A stretch of DNA of 64,000 bases from G963676655 sp963676655 (lineage in GTDB: Bacteria; Verrucomicrobiota; Lentisphaeria; Victivallales; Victivallaceae), in NCBI GenBank assembly GCA_963676655.2, contig CAXXKX010000002.1:682001-746000 (forward strand), read 5' to 3'. The number at the start of each line of letters is the position of its first letter. Position 1 is the first letter of the stretch. Positions 25,004 through 36,000 of the stretch are shown here, piece by piece. The notes beneath the pieces are model-generated. The model saw only the letters and a program-made list of their open reading frames with translations, was not told the origin of the DNA and ran no database searches. Both the position numbers and the translations under genes were made by a program.

Positions 25004-27410
25004 AGCGTCCGGGCAAACGCCCGAACGTTGTATAATCATTACTGCCGCTGATCTGTACGGCGCGATTGATTGGATGCGGGAGCCCTGGAGGAATGCCCGG
25101 CACGATCTTATTGTCGGTGGCGCTGTCATTGCCGTATCGCTGTTCTCTTCCGGTTGTGCGTCGTATCGTATCGCTCAAGCGGGCGATCCAGGCACTTTGC
25201 CCGAAAAACTGGCCGAACTGGCTCAGGACGACGATACGCGGACAACGGAAAGGGTTGCGGCCAACCCTTCCACTCCGGTCGAAACTCTGGTGATGCTTTG
25301 CGGATCAAAAGACCAGGCTACCGCGCAGCTTGCCTCGGCTAATCTGGCCATTCGTGCATTAACTACGGCGCAAATCCGGGAAATGGCCGCCAGTTCCAAC
25401 TCATTCCTCAGGGTCGTGGCGGCATATCGTCAGGACACGCCGGTGGAATTGCTCAAACGTCTCGCAAAAGATCAGGAGGACCTTGTTCGCATGGCCGTTG
25501 CCGGAAACACCACCGCCACGCATGATTTGCTGGTGCTGCTGGGGGCGGACGCGTCAGACGGCGTCCGTCGTCGGGTGGCGGCAAATACATCAGTGCCGCT
25601 TTCAGTCGTATTCAAACTGATGAATGATTCGGAGCCGACGGTCGCGGCGGCTGCTAAGGATAATAATGTTTTGCATAAAGAGAGGGAAGACCGGCTGGCT
25701 GAATTGCGGCGGTCTGGTCTTTCAGTTGAGCGACTGGGGACTTTAGTCAAGCATCCTCTGCCGGAGATTCGCTGCCGTGTTGCGGCATACGGTACGCTGC
25801 CGGACGGACTGCGGCGCGTGTTGTTTGCCGACGCAGACAGCAGTGTTCGTGACGCGGCATGGAAACACGCTTCGGCTTTTCTTCTGTCAGAGATGGCGAA
25901 CGATCACAATTCCGCAACTCGGGTCCGGGTTGCTGAACATTACAGGACGCCATCCGGGATTTTGGCAAAACTGGCGACTGATTCGGCCGGCACGGTCAGA
26001 AGGACTGTGGCCCAAAACTCGTCTACTCCCCATTCTGTGATGCTGAACTTGTCAAATGATACTGATGAACAGGTAAGGGCTCAAGTTTTTACTTCAGCTT
26101 CGCCTTCCTGTCTGGCATATTTTGCGACCCTTGACCGGATTGACTTACGTCGTCAGGTCGCGGGGATTTCCAGGACGCCTCAGAAAACCTTAATGTTGCT
26201 GGTCAAGGACCCGGATCTCAATGTGCGGCGGGCTATCCTGAAGAATCCAGCCCTTTCACCGGCCCTCTTACAGGGGCTTTCAGATGATCGTACCCGGGAA
26301 ATCCGGATTGCCGTGGCAGGGATTTCCAGGACGCCGCAGCAAACTTTGCTGTTGCTGGCCGAGGATCCGGAGCTCAATGTGCGGCTGGCTGTACTGAAGA
26401 ATTCAGCCTTGTCTCCGGCACTTTTACAGGGGCTTTCGGACGACCCTAACCTGGATATCAGGATTGCAGTGGCGGGAAATACGGCGTCGCCCGGGAAAGC
26501 TTTGACCGCTTTGGGCACGGATAAGGTATATTCGGTTCGGGCGGCAGTCGCGGGCAATCCGTCGGCATCCGCGTTTGTGCTTAACAGACTGGCGAAAGAT
26601 CAAGTCCAAATGGTCAGGGAAAGGGTTGCCTCGAACAGTGCGACTTCCGCGTCGTTACTGGGCAGAATGGCTTATGACGGGGCGGCTGCGGTACGGGGCA
26701 AGGTGGCCTCACGCCGTAATACGCCGCCAAACACGCTTGCCGCACTGATCGGCGATCCGGTCGATTATGTTCGGCTTGCCGCCGCCGCCAACCCCTCGAC
26801 CCCAATCAATGTTTTATTGAATTTGTTGGATGGCAAAGACGTGAAAATGCGCGAAACCGCTATCAGTAATCCGGCTATGAGTGCAGACGCCCTTGTCGAA
26901 CGAATTAAGAACGGGAAAATTACTTCCAGCGCTCTGTTAATCAGGCTTGCCGGCCATAAAAGCGCATCTGTCCGGGCCGCCGTTGCATTGCGCTCTGAAA
27001 CACCGGTAAAGGTTCTTGAATTTCTGGCTCAGTACGATTCGAGTATCTTAGTTCAATATTCGTTAGCCTTGAATTCCGCTTCCTCGTCTAAGGTTGTCGA
27101 TCTGCTGCTTGACGGACCGGTTCTACTGAAATATTGGAACTGTCCGGCCGGCGTATGGCAGAGCCCCAATAAATCTGCACAATCAATTGCCAATGCGCTG
27201 TATGCGAATAAGAACAGCAATATCAGTTTCCGCGTCAGGAACGCTTTTGCCCGGCGCAAACAACAGTATTGCAACACTTCCTGTACTTCCTCCTGCATCG
27301 GTTGTACGGGGTGTACGCAGTGTACGGGGTGTCTGGGGTGTGTGGGGTGTGTCGGATGTACCTGCACCGTATGTACCGGATGTACCTTCTGTACTTTAAA
27401 AACAATCTAA
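24984..27410 (+). CDS. LRV (leucine-rich variant) repeat lipoprotein with 14-cysteine C-terminal tail
   Basis: 808 residues. ATG with AGGAG seven bases upstream, starting inside the radical SAM gene. A 42-residue N-region precedes a hydrophobic segment and lipobox FSSGC (Cys58). The internal ATG at 25074 would give a textbook lipoprotein signal but lacks a ribosome-binding site. The body is more than twenty roughly 24-residue LRV/HEAT-like repeats (VAANPSTPVETL, VAGNTTATHDLL, and VAGISRTPQ twice), a right-handed helical binding scaffold. The last about 47 residues change abruptly to a tail of 14 Cys in mostly CxG/CxxC triplets (CIGCTGCTQCTGC, then CLGCVGCVGC). Operon position next to a SPASM enzyme suggests the tail is enzymatically modified. 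A bare Fe-S or metal-binding role is the alternative. Confidence 0.85.
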   Translation: MKKTENEASGQTPERCIIITAADLYGAIDWMREPWRNARHDLIVGGAVIAVSLFSSGCASYRIAQAGDPGTLPEKLAELAQDDDTRTTERVAANPSTPVETLVMLCGSKDQATAQLASANLAIRALTTAQIREMAASSNSFLRVVAAYRQDTPVELLKRLAKDQEDLVRMAVAGNTTATHDLLVLLGADASDGVRRRVAANTSVPLSVVFKLMNDSEPTVAAAAKDNNVLHKEREDRLAELRRSGLSVERLGTLVKHPLPEIRCRVAAYGTLPDGLRRVLFADADSSVRDAAWKHASAFLLSEMANDHNSATRVRVAEHYRTPSGILAKLATDSAGTVRRTVAQNSSTPHSVMLNLSNDTDEQVRAQVFTSASPSCLAYFATLDRIDLRRQVAGISRTPQKTLMLLVKDPDLNVRRAILKNPALSPALLQGLSDDRTREIRIAVAGISRTPQQTLLLLAEDPELNVRLAVLKNSALSPALLQGLSDDPNLDIRIAVAGNTASPGKALTALGTDKVYSVRAAVAGNPSASAFVLNRLAKDQVQMVRERVASNSATSASLLGRMAYDGAAAVRGKVASRRNTPPNTLAALIGDPVDYVRLAAAANPSTPINVLLNLLDGKDVKMRETAISNPAMSADALVERIKNGKITSSALLIRLAGHKSASVRAAVALRSETPVKVLEFLAQYDSSILVQYSLALNSASSSKVVDLLLDGPVLLKYWNCPAGVWQSPNKSAQSIANALYANKNSNISFRVRNAFARRKQQYCNTSCTSSCIGCTGCTQCTGCLGCVGCVGCTCTVCTGCTFCTLKTI

Positions 27411-27430
27411 GTCATTTCCGGAGGAATAAA

Positions 27431-29473
27431 ATGAAGATTATATGCATTTTTTTATTTTCAGGGAGCTTGATGTTATCCCTCGTAGCCGCGGAGAAATCCG
27501 GAGAAACACTGCCGGCTGGAATGCTCCATGAAGCGAAATTGCTTAGAGTATATTTCGATATGTTCAGCAATTCGTGGGCTCCGGGAAGCAATTCAACGCC
27601 GGTTAAAGCGGAGATGACCAAATTGAGCGCGCTTGCCGACTCTTTTCCGGCTGTCGTAAAGGCTAATCCGAAAACCAGGGCGGATTGGACGCGCCTGGCA
27701 AAGGCGGACAAACGCTCTATGCTGGCGGCTTACTACGCCAATCTCGGTCCGGATGGTGTTCCCGACGTCAAACTGCTGCGACCGTTGGCAGACATCGTGG
27801 TTGGAAAAGGCGGCGATGTTGATACCATTGTTAAAGCGCTTAAAAAAGCACACCCTGGTCAAGTCATTGCTATCTCACCCGGGTCGTACCTCGGGGAGGT
27901 CAAAGTGGCGACGGATATCATGCTGATCGGGTTGGGCAACGTCGTTGTTAAAGGTCGAAAACTCCCCCCTGTTGAGATTAACGGAGGTAATGTACTGTTA
28001 TGCGGTTTATCTCTTCGTTTCGTATCGGCAAAGGGTACCAGGTTTGCGCTTAGTGTCACTGGTGGTGAGGCGACTGTGGTCGCTTGCAAGGCTCAATCCA
28101 ATACACTGTCGGGTTTTACTGTTAGCAATAAGGCATCAGCCCGTTTCATATGCAGTGTCGGTGAAAACAACAAACAAGCTGGATTTGCCAGCTATAACGA
28201 TTCTCGCATGGAGGTGATTTCATGCCGGTCGCGGAGTAACGGGATGTATGGTTTTGTCTCGCAGGAGCATTCGAGAAGTACCTTGAAATATTGTGTTGCC
28301 GAAAACAACAAATACAGTGGCTTTGTCAGTTTTTCTGATTCTCGAATGGAGATAATTTCATGTTGGTCTCGGAGTAACGTGAATGGCTTTGCCTCGCAGG
28401 ATAATTCCGGAAGCTCCTTGAAATATTGTGTTGCCGAAAACAACAAACATATTGGATTTATCAGTTTTGATGGTTCTCTCATGGAGGTGATTGCATGCCG
28501 GTCGCGGAGTAATAGATATCATGGTTTCTCCTCGCAGGAGCATTCGAGAAGTACCTTGAAATATTGCGTTGCCGAAAACAACAAACAAAGTGGATTCGTC
28601 AGTTTTCATGATTCCATTACGGATAAAAAGTATTGTCTGGCAGTTGGTAACGAGTTGAATGGATTTGATTCTAATCACCGTTCCCGGGCTGCAATTAAGC
28701 ATTGTATTGCTAGAAATAATAAAAAGACCGGGTTTACCAGTTATAACGATTCCCGGATGAAAGCGGAGTATTGCTGGTCGTCTGAAAATGGGGGGAATGG
28801 AATTGCATCTTCGGGAAGGTCAAGCGACATATCAGACGAAGGCACTCCAGAGACCAGTTTCACTGACTTCGTTGATGCACCTGGATACACTTGCCAGTCC
28901 TGGGGAAAATGGTTGTTTGGAATAGCATCGCAGAGACGTTTTCGCAGAGAGTTTAAGCACTGCATTTCAGAGAATAACCAATATGACGGGTTTGTCAGCT
29001 TTGGTGATTCCTGTATTGAGGCTGAATACTGTCAGTCTCGGGGTAATAGATTGCATGGCTTTGAATTGCAGGAACGTTCCCGTTGTGTGTTGAAAGAATG
29101 TTTAGCCGTTAACAATCGGCAAACCGGATTTGTCAGTTTTAAATATTCCCGACTGGATGGAACCTCTTGCCGAGCTCAGAAAAACTTGTTTAGTGGCTTT
29201 GCATCTCAGGGGAGTTCCCGTAGTGTATTGAAAGACTGTTCTGCTGAACAAAACAAACAAAGCGGATTTGTCAGTTTTGATGATTCGTGTTTGGAGGCTG
29301 AATACTGTCAGTCGCGTGGTAATGGATTGTGTGGCTTTGCATCTCAGAATCGTTCCTCTAGTGTGTTGAAACAATGCGTTGCGGAAAAGAATAAGCAGGG
29401 AGGGTTCGTCAGATTGAACAAATCAACCCTGGAGGAGAAACAATGCCGGGCTCAGGATAACGGGCCTAAATGA
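27431..29473 (+). CDS. Secreted Cys-ladder parallel beta-helix protein
   Basis: 680 residues. GGAGG six bases before ATG; a Sec signal peptide (cleavage near SLVAA|EK) is visible. The frame runs further upstream but only through the neighbour's tail. Residues about 30-150 form a helical domain. From about residue 150 on are right-handed beta-helix coils of about 23 residues (LKYCVAENNKYSGFVSF alternating with EIISCWSRSN), with Asn ladders and one Cys at the same place in nearly every coil, plus a few extra. Such a regular Cys column is unusual. It could be stacked thiols, disulfides, or sites for the upstream radical SAM enzyme. The gene is 20 bp after the LRV gene, probably the same transcript. 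Carbohydrate binding or cleavage is typical for this fold, but no catalytic motif was recognised. Confidence 0.85.
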   Translation: MKIICIFLFSGSLMLSLVAAEKSGETLPAGMLHEAKLLRVYFDMFSNSWAPGSNSTPVKAEMTKLSALADSFPAVVKANPKTRADWTRLAKADKRSMLAAYYANLGPDGVPDVKLLRPLADIVVGKGGDVDTIVKALKKAHPGQVIAISPGSYLGEVKVATDIMLIGLGNVVVKGRKLPPVEINGGNVLLCGLSLRFVSAKGTRFALSVTGGEATVVACKAQSNTLSGFTVSNKASARFICSVGENNKQAGFASYNDSRMEVISCRSRSNGMYGFVSQEHSRSTLKYCVAENNKYSGFVSFSDSRMEIISCWSRSNVNGFASQDNSGSSLKYCVAENNKHIGFISFDGSLMEVIACRSRSNRYHGFSSQEHSRSTLKYCVAENNKQSGFVSFHDSITDKKYCLAVGNELNGFDSNHRSRAAIKHCIARNNKKTGFTSYNDSRMKAEYCWSSENGGNGIASSGRSSDISDEGTPETSFTDFVDAPGYTCQSWGKWLFGIASQRRFRREFKHCISENNQYDGFVSFGDSCIEAEYCQSRGNRLHGFELQERSRCVLKECLAVNNRQTGFVSFKYSRLDGTSCRAQKNLFSGFASQGSSRSVLKDCSAEQNKQSGFVSFDDSCLEAEYCQSRGNGLCGFASQNRSSSVLKQCVAEKNKQGGFVRLNKSTLEEKQCRAQDNGPK

Positions 29474-29483
29474 TTCGAGACGG

Positions 29484-29506
29484 CAGAACATTATTCCTAT
29501 GTTCTG
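29484..29506 (+). terminator. Possible terminator hairpin after beta-helix gene
   Basis: Perfect 8-bp stem CAGAACAT/ATGTTCTG with a 7-nt loop, 11 bp after the stop. No T-run follows, so termination efficiency is doubtful. Confidence 0.35.
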
Positions 29507-29527
29507 ATGTTGAATTGTTTGACAAGT

Positions 29528-30040
29528 GTTTAAATTTGAATAAATTTATATAAAATTACCTAATTGATGCTTGCTTTATTATTAGTGTCCCTATAAATTA
29601 TGTTTGTTTAGTGGAATAAAGGGGGATGATTCTATCTTGAATCCCTGTTAATATATGTAATTAATACCTGTATACCTGCATATGAGGAGGTGAGGCAGAT
29701 CAACTGAACAGTGATTCTTAACGGTTGTTATGAATTCACCGGGGATTTTTTGTTTCAGTTTCAGGCGTTGCTCAATCCAATCAGGGATACATTTTTCCAT
29801 TTTTTTGATTTTCATGTGCGGGAGGATGCTAGCCTGCGTCAAGAGCGTCATCGACATCATAGAGAAAGTGTTGGCGCTGCAACCAGAGAAAAGTAAAAAT
29901 AATATAATAATGGGCACTAAAAATGAATTTAACATTAAATGAAGAGGATGGGAAATGGCCTTTACAGAAGTCGTATCAGCAGTAGTAAGCGGGGAAACCG
30001 TTGACGGGACTCAATACATCATCTCAGGCGGGGAAACCAA
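29528..30040 (+). repeat. Duplicated leader, copy 2 (native copy upstream of the 29955 adhesin)
   Basis: Counterpart of 22910-23420. It covers the untranslated leader (29528-29954) and the first about 25 codons. Its minus strand carries an uninterrupted frame (29648-29935) that begins like a lipoprotein signal; the corresponding frame in copy 1 contains a stop and shifts frame. A weak TTGACA (29519) plus TAAATT or TATAAA promoter may drive the adhesin. Confidence 0.8.
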
Positions 30041-33000
30041 TTCAACCCTTATTTCAGGTTATTATGGAGTCCAGTATATCTCATCCGGCGGGGTTGCCAA
30101 TACGACTGTTATTGACAGTGGAATGCAGTATATCTCATCCGGCGGGGTTGCCAACACGACGACTATTGATTACGGTGCTCAGTACGTTGAGTCTGGAGGG
30201 GAAGCTAATTTTACCACCCTCAATGCATATAGCGAGCAGTATGTCTCATCCGGCGGGGTTGCCAATACGACTGTCATTGACAGCGGAACGCAGTATATCT
30301 CTTCCGGCGGGGTCGCCAACTCCACCACCATCTATCGGGGCACTCAGACGGTATATGCGGGCGGAGAAGCAAATTTCACTACTATTAACTCCGGCGGTGA
30401 TCAAGACGTCTATAACGGAATCGCCAATTCCACCACGATCAATTCTCGTGGCTCCCAGTCTGTTCTTTCCGGCGGTATTGCCAATTCCACCACGATTAAC
30501 TCCGGTGGATATCAATCTTTGGTTTTTGATGGAGTGGCAAACAACACCACGATTAATTCAGGCGGCCGACAGGAGATGTTTTCAGGCGGTGTTGCAAACT
30601 CCACTACTCTCGCTGGCGGAACTCAGCTTGTTTTAGAAGATGGGGTGGCCAACGAAACCACTGTAAATGCCAACGGTAGTCAGGATGTCTGGTTAGACGG
30701 GCACGCCAACAACACCATCGTTAACAGGAATGGAATACAGAATGTATATTCAGGAGGAGTAGCTGCCGGAACTATCGTTAATTCAGCAGGAACGCAGATC
30801 GTGTATTCCGGTGGACTCTCCTACGACACCCACATCAACTTTCGTGGTGTCCAGGATGTCTCTTCCGGCGGGACAGCCAGCGGTACCATCATCAACTCCG
30901 GCGGTGGTCAAGCAGTTTATGGAGTCGTCGTTTCCACTACCGTCAATTTCGGCGGGGAACAGTATATAGATGGCGGCTCTGCCTATACAACCACGATCAA
31001 CTCCGGCGGATCTCAATTTGTCTTGGGACTTGCCCGCAGTTCAACTGTTGAAAGCGGGGGGATTATGATGATCGGCAATGGCGGTTCAGCTTTGGACTTT
31101 ACTGTTGCCTCAGGTGGAATTTTCGGCTGGGATTTCAATGCGTCATTCATCGGGACCAGCAACGGCATTTCTGTTTTCAATAGTGATTCTCAAATCAGTT
31201 ATAATTTTTATTTGGAGATGGGAAGTCAATTCGTGTTATCCGGTTATACCGCAAATTCCACAACCATCTACTGGGGCAAGCAGTATATATCTTCAGGAGG
31301 GATTGCCAATTCAGCCGTCATTTCTCGGGGCAGCCAGTATATTTCCTCCGGTGGGATTGCCAATGCAACTACCAACTATGAAGGGTACCAATATGTTTAT
31401 TCCGGTGGGGTAGCTAATGCCACAGTTCTCGATTCCCATGGTTACCAGGTTGTATATTCCGGTGGCGTGGGCAACTCCACCACCATCAACGATGGTTTAC
31501 AGTATGTAGAATCCGGGGGAATTGCCTCCGCCGCTGTGATCAACAATGGTAGTCAGTGGGTTTCCTCCGGCGGGGTTGCCAATTTTACCGTGATAAACGG
31601 CGGCAATCAGTGGGTTTCCTCCGGCGGGGTTGCCAACTCCACCGTGATCAACGGCGGCTATCAGTCGGTTGACTCTGGCGGGGTTGCGAGTAACACCACA
31701 GTCAATTATGGCGGTTCCCTGACTGTCGTTACCAGCGGCAGCCTGGCTGGAATTCTGACCATCGCGGGAGGTCATGTGACATTTTACAACGCATCCGCCG
31801 CCGACACCCTGACGACGATCAGTTATGAACTGGAAAACGCTCAGGCTAATGATGTTCTATTAAGTCTTTGGAGTGGAGCATTAGGGGCAGGTGGAACAAC
31901 TTATACGTTGAATTTGGATGATGCCGCTTTAGGAACTTATATTCTTTGTAGCGGAGATCTCGATGACATGAGCGACAAGGCATTTACGGTTACAGACAAT
32001 GACCAGACGGTCAGTATAACTGTCGGTTCCAGTTATACTTTTGCCAATGGAGATATTCTGTCGCTTGAAATAAGTGAAGGCAGCACCTATTTGCGTGCTA
32101 TTTTCAGTGTCGAAAGCACTCCGCCAAGCGAACCCGGCGTTTTAAGCGCTGTGGTTACATCCGATGATGTTGCTTTGGACTGGGGTGACAGTACGGATAA
32201 CTATAGTGTAAGCTCATACACGGTGGAATATTCCACCGCCGCCGACTTTACCGGGGCGGTAAGCGCCTCGACATCGGTCAGCGAACTTGACCTGACTGAT
32301 CTTGTTGACGGTATTTATCATTGGCGGGTAAAATCAGTGGATAATCACGGGAACGAATCAGACTGGACCAGCGGTAGTGACTTTACGGTCGATATAACCG
32401 CGCCGGATGCCCCGGATGAATTGAGTGACAGCGTTGCCGGTACCAATGTAGAATTGGATTGGGCCGATGCCGTTGATAATGTCACCGGGATCAAAGAATA
32501 TATTGTCGAGTATGCTGATAACAATCTGTTCACCAATGCAAATTCACAAACGGTCGATTCCAGTAACCTTGATGTTTCCGGTCTGACTGACCTTACAACT
32601 TATTACTGGCGCGTCAAAGTCGTCGATAATAATGACAACGAGTCCGAATGGAGTGCAACCGAAATGTTTGATATTGACACGGTTGCCTCAAGTGATCCGG
32701 CCGGATTGGATGCTGATGTTACCGGCAATGATGTGTCACTCGACTGGGCTGATTCGACCGATAGCCTCAGCGGAGTGGCCGGGTATACGATTGAATACAC
32801 GACTGATGCCGACTTCAGCTCTGCCTCTAGTCAAACCGCCACCGTCAGCGAACTGGATCTGACTGATCTGGCCGACGGCGTTTATCACTGGCGGGTGAAA
32901 TCGGTGGATGAAAATGGTAACGAATCAGCCTGGACCGAGGGCGCTGACTTTACGGTTGATACAACCGCGCCGGATGTGCCGTTTGGGCTTAACTTAAGTT

Positions 33001-36000
33001 TTATTGACGTGTCAAGTATGACCGAGGCGAATCTTAGCTGGGAGGCTTGTGCCGATAATCTCAGCGGCACCAAAGAATATGTCGTCGAATATTGGTTCCG
33101 GGGCGATTACAGCACCGCGGTCTCTTATACTGTAAGCGTTTGCGAACTTTTTTTGAGTGATTTGGATCGTTGGGAGGAATATGTGTTGCAGATTAAAGCA
33201 ATTGATAACTATGGGAATGAATCTGCCTGGAGTGATGAAATCTGGTTCTCTACAGAACCCTACCTTTCCCCGGATGGGCCTTTTTTCCCGACCAATAGCG
33301 TCAACGAAGATTCCGTTTCGCTAGATTGGGAAAATGTCAGTTGGGCTGAAGATTACATTGTTGAGTACGCTCAGAACAGTCAGTTTACCGATGCAATTTC
33401 CATTACGGTAAGCCAAAGTGACCTTGATCTAACCGGGTTAACCGACATGACGACTTACTACTGGCGGGTTAAGACGGTCTATTGGAACGGTTACGAATCC
33501 CACTGGAGTTCAACCGATACTTTCAGCATCGATATCCCGGACACGGCCGCACCGTCAACGCCTACTGATTTGACCGATAGTGTCAGCGGCAGCACTGCGT
33601 CACTTGATTGGAGTAATTCCACCGACAACAAATCCGGGGTTGAGAACTATGTTGTCCAATATGCTTCTAACAGTCAGTTTACCGGCGCGGTCTCACGTAC
33701 GGTAACCGACAGTGCTGCAACCCTGTCCGGTCTGACCGACACGACCTATTACTGGCGGGTTAAGGCAGTCGATAATAATGACAACGAGTCCGAATGGAGT
33801 GCAACCGAAATGTTTGATATTGACACGGTTGCCTCAAGTGATCCGGCCGGATTGGATGCTGATGTTACCGGCAATGATGTGTCACTCGACTGGGCTGATT
33901 CGACCGATAGCCTCAGCGGAGTGGCCGGGTATACGATTGAATACACGACTGATGCCGACTTCAGCTCTGCCTCGAGTCAAACCGCCACCGTCAGCGAACT
34001 GGATCTGACTGATCTGGCCGATGGCGTTTATCACTGGCGGGTGAAATCGGTGGATGAAAATGGTAACGAATCTGGCTGGACCTCCGGCGATGACTTTACG
34101 GTTGATACAACCGCGCCGGCAACTCCCGATGGCCTGTCCGGCAGCGTCGCCGTTAACAGTGCTTCTCTGGATTGGGACGATTCAAGCGACAACCTTACCG
34201 GAATCAAAGAATACGTTGTTGAATATGCCGATAACGATCAGTTTACCGGTGCGACCAGTCAGACTGTTGTCGCGAGTGAACTTGATTTAACCAGTTTGTC
34301 TGACGGAACTTATTACTGGCGCGTCAAAACCATTGATAATAATGACAACGAGTCCGGATGGAGTTCGGTGGAGACATTTGATGTTGATACGACTGCCTCA
34401 AGTGATCCGGCTGGATTGGACGTTGCCGTCACCGGCAATGATGTGTCGCTCGATTGGACGGATTCGACCGATAACCTCAGCGGAGTGGCCGGATATACGA
34501 TTGAATACACGACCGACGATGACTTCGACTCAGCCTCAAGTCAAACCGCCACCGTCAGCGAACTGGATCTGACTGATCTGGCCGACGGCGTGTATCACTG
34601 GCGGGTGAAATCGGTGGATGAAAATGGTAACGAATCAGCCTGGACCGAGGGCGCAGACTTTACGGTTGATACAACCGCCCCGGCAACTCCCGATGGATTG
34701 TCCGGCAGCGTCACCACTGACAGCGCCTCCCTTGATTGGGATGATTCAAGCGACAATGTTACCGGCATCAAAGAATACGTTGTTGAATATGCCGATAACG
34801 ATCAGTTTACCGGCGCAAGCAGTCAGACTGTTGTCTCAAGTGAACTTGATTTGACCAGTTTGTCCGATGGAACTTATTACTGGCGCGTCAAAGTCATTGA
34901 TAATAATGACAACGAGTCCGAATGGAGTGCGTCAGAGACATTTGATGTTGACACGACTGCCTCAAGTGATCCGACCGGGCTGGACGCTGCCGTCACCGGT
35001 AATGACGTGTCGCTCGACTGGGCTGATTCAACTGATGGCCTCAGCGGACTGGCTGGATATACAATTGAATACACTATTGATGCCGACTTCAGTTCAGCCT
35101 CCAGCCAAACGATCAGCGTCAGCGAACTTGACCTGACTGATCTGGCCGACGGCGTGTATCACTGGCGGGTGAAATCGGTGGATGAAAACGGGAACGAATC
35201 CGGCTGGACCGAGGGAGAGGTCTTCACGGTTGATATCACCGCTCCGGATGTTCCTTCCTCGCTCGATGCGGCCGTCATCGGCGATGATGTGTCGCTCGAC
35301 TGGGCCGATGCGAATGACAACCTCACCGGCACTAAAGAATATGTCATTGAATACACGACCGATGATGACTTCGACTCAGCCTCCAGCCAAACGATCAGCG
35401 TCAGCGAACTTGACCTGACTGATCTGGCCGACGGCGTGTATCACTGGCGGGTGAAATCCGTGGATGAAAACGGGAACGAATCAGACTGGACCGAGGGAAC
35501 AGACTTTACGGTTGATATCACCGCTCCGGATGTGCCTTCCTCGCTCGATGCGACCGTCGTAGGCGATGATGTTTCGCTCGACTGGGCCGATGCGAATGAC
35601 AACCTCACCGGCACTAAAGAATATGTCATTGAATACACGACCGATGATGACTTCGACTCAGCCTCCAGCCAAACGATCAGCGTCAGCGAACTTGACCTGA
35701 CTGATCTGGCCGATGGCGTGTATCACTGGCGGGTGAAATCCGTGGATGAAAACGGGAACGAATCAGCCTGGACCGAGGGCGATGACTTCATGGTTGATAT
35801 AACCGCGCCGGATATTCCAGCCGGTCTGACCGTCACCGTTACTGCTGACAGCGCATTATTGGATTGGAATGATTTAAATGATAACCTTACCGGGATCAAA
35901 GAATACGTTGTCGAATATGCCGACAATGATCAGTTTACCGGGGCGAGTAGTCAGACTGTCTCCTCAAGTGAACTGGATCTGTCCAGTTTGTCCGATGGAA

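Noticed and set aside
27269..27430. Upstream extension of the beta-helix gene (start at 27269)
   Set aside because: It overlaps the Cys-tail in another frame; ATG 27431 has GGAGG and starts a clean signal peptide.
30246..31775. Minus-strand ORFs within the strand-loop-strand region
   Set aside because: They mirror the plus-strand repeat periodicity and lack start signals.
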